In this document: positions 13,786-14,499 of the stretch, in pieces
How the letters are laid out: each line of letters opens with the position of its first letter
Position numbering within the stretch: the stretch's first letter is position 1
Assembly (NCBI GenBank): GCA_028275205.1
Contig: JAPWVB010000027.1
Span: 1 to 14,499, forward strand
DNA length: 14,499 nucleotides
Direction of reading: 5' to 3'
Source: Candidatus Acetothermia bacterium
GTDB lineage: Bacteria > Bipolaricaulota > Bipolaricaulia > RBG-16-55-9 > DRXL01
Notes under the pieces: generated by a model
Told to the model about the DNA's origin: nothing
The model's database searches: none
The model's input: the letters and a program-made list of their open reading frames with translations, nothing else
Made by a program: the position numbers and the translations under genes

Positions 13786-14165
13786 AGCTCAAGCTCGATG
13801 AAAATCTGGATGTACGCTTAGCGACGCTCCTTCAGCAAGCTGGACATGACGTGCTTACTGTACGTGATCAAGGCCTTCTCGGCATTGAGGATCAGGCGCT
13901 TTATGAGCAATGTATTCAGGAACAGCGTATATTGGTCTCCCTTGACAGGGATTTCTCCAACGTGTTACGCTTTCCCCCTCAAGGCACGCCAGGTCTTGTA
14001 GTCCTACGTGGACCGGATGATCTCTTCCCCACCATGCGCATCTTGGTGCACACGCTAGTCCAAGCCTTGGCCACCGATACCCCTAAAGGAAAGCTGTGGA
14101 TCGTCGAGCCTGGCCGCCTGCGAATCCATGATTCTTCAGAAGAGAACGGATCTAGCGGAACTTGA
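13782..14165 (+). CDS. DUF5615 PIN-like toxin (VapC45-like, Mut7-C type)
   Basis: 127 aa predicted metal-dependent ribonuclease toxin. The acidic residues expected of PIN-like folds are present: D6 (with E7) in KLKLDENLD, D37 in GIEDQALYE, and D55 and D57 in LVSLDRDFSNV. The GLVVLRGPDD segment (71-80) corresponds to the following family strand. The start codon overlaps the antitoxin stop, the normal order and coupling for this pair. The C-terminal tail after about residue 113 (serine- and glutamate-rich) is not part of the conserved core. The RNA target is unknown. The pair stands immediately after the MutS-like operon but has its own promoter, so no functional link is implied. Confidence 0.88.
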   Translation: MKLKLDENLDVRLATLLQQAGHDVLTVRDQGLLGIEDQALYEQCIQEQRILVSLDRDFSNVLRFPPQGTPGLVVLRGPDDLFPTMRILVHTLVQALATDTPKGKLWIVEPGRLRIHDSSEENGSSGT

Positions 14166-14190
14166 TTTGCCCAAAACTCTTTTGTAAACT
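14162..14190 (+). promoter_or_regulatory. Possible promoter of the nuclease-like gene
   Basis: TTGATT (14162-14167), 17 bp and TAAACT (14185-14190) lie at the end of the toxin gene and just before the gene starting at 14227. The match is moderate. Confidence 0.4.
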
Positions 14191-14226
14191 GTAGTTGCGC
14201 AATCTTGGAACCTTGCGAGGTGCCCT

Positions 14227-14499
14227 ATGAAAGCTGCTCACGTGCGCTTTCACAGCCCGTTCGAGCAGAGAGTCTATAGCTTCTTCGAGAAATTCAGCGA
14301 ACTTGGGGAACTCCGCGGCGGCGCCGATCACTTCCTCTTCGGGCAACAGATCGATATCGCCTTCGATTACGAAAAGTATCGCATTCTCGCCGAGTGCAAG
14401 GAGAAAGACGCCCCGGTCATCTCGCTCTTGGAACCCATCAGCAAGCTCGCGTCGGTCATCGCCGAGGCGCGCCGAACCGAACCCCACAAAACGCACTTC
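14227..14499 (+). CDS. Putative PD-(D/E)xK nuclease-like protein (3' end cut by window)
   Basis: The frame from the ATG at 14227 stays open for 91 codons to the window end. GAGGT at 14217-14221 lies 5 nt upstream as a ribosome binding site. I do not recognise the family, but the spacing of E14 (FEQRVYSFF), D43 in QIDIAFDYEKY and E56-x-K58 in RILAECKEK fits the E...D...ExK arrangement of restriction-endonuclease-like folds, with a predicted beta-hairpin holding D43 and E56/K58. No signal peptide or membrane segment is seen. The rest of the protein, and so any partner domain, lies outside the window. The opposite-strand open frame across the same bases lacks such features and is judged a shadow. 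Confidence 0.6.
   Translation, partial: MKAAHVRFHSPFEQRVYSFFEKFSELGELRGGADHFLFGQQIDIAFDYEKYRILAECKEKDAPVISLLEPISKLASVIAEARRTEPHKTHF

Noticed and set aside
14152..14496. Minus-strand open frame of 114 codons opposite the nuclease-like gene
   Set aside because: The plus-strand frame has a ribosome binding site, an upstream promoter-like sequence and a nuclease-like residue pattern. The minus frame has none of these and runs into the toxin gene's 3' end.

Overview
The window comes from a bacterial chromosome. It has ATG or GTG starts with AGGAGG-type ribosome binding sites, several sigma70-like promoters, and bacterial families such as polar amino-acid ABC transport, aconitase A, MsrBA and a DUF433/DUF5615 toxin-antitoxin pair. 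By eye it is moderately GC-rich. The fluoride riboswitch aptamer resembles that of Thermotoga petrophila, and the mix of families would fit a thermophilic or deep-branching uncultured lineage. I cannot name the phylum from sequence alone.

Layout. 1-2853 (minus): an amino-acid uptake operon in the order binding protein, permease, ATPase, second permease (cut by the window start). It has a clear promoter and a perfect palindrome around the -35 box. 2983-3774 (plus): a secreted HExxH metallopeptidase with anthrax-lethal-factor-like residue spacing, transcribed divergently. 3771-4110 (minus): a MarC-family membrane protein gene that has lost its middle. 4197-6926 (plus): aconitase whose interdomain linker is built from tandem short hairpins. 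7020-7970 (minus): an MsrB-MsrA fusion. 8051-9885 (plus): an NMT1/THI5-like binding protein containing an exact 31-bp internal duplication around a small palindrome, translationally coupled to a nitrilase-family amidohydrolase. 10010-10240 (plus): a small antitoxin-like protein. 10247-10374: a near-consensus promoter, a fluoride (crcB-type) riboswitch and an intrinsic terminator. 10399-13490 (plus): two overlapping MutS-like ATPase genes downstream of the riboswitch. 13543-14165: the DUF433/DUF5615 pair, probably from a leaderless mRNA. 14227-end: a cut-off gene with a PD-(D/E)xK-like nuclease pattern.

How the genes work together. The most coherent unit is 10247-13490. In the fluoride-bound fold, loop bases 10303-10307 pair with 10337-10341. 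The latter is also the first part of the terminator stem, so fluoride should switch on the two MutS-like proteins. Both keep the MutS ATPase but lack the mismatch-recognition domain. They are coupled by an ATGA overlap and look like paralogues forming an asymmetric heterodimer. The other units are ordinary metabolism and transport, apart from two genes (aconitase and the THI5-like protein) that carry in-frame palindromic insertions.
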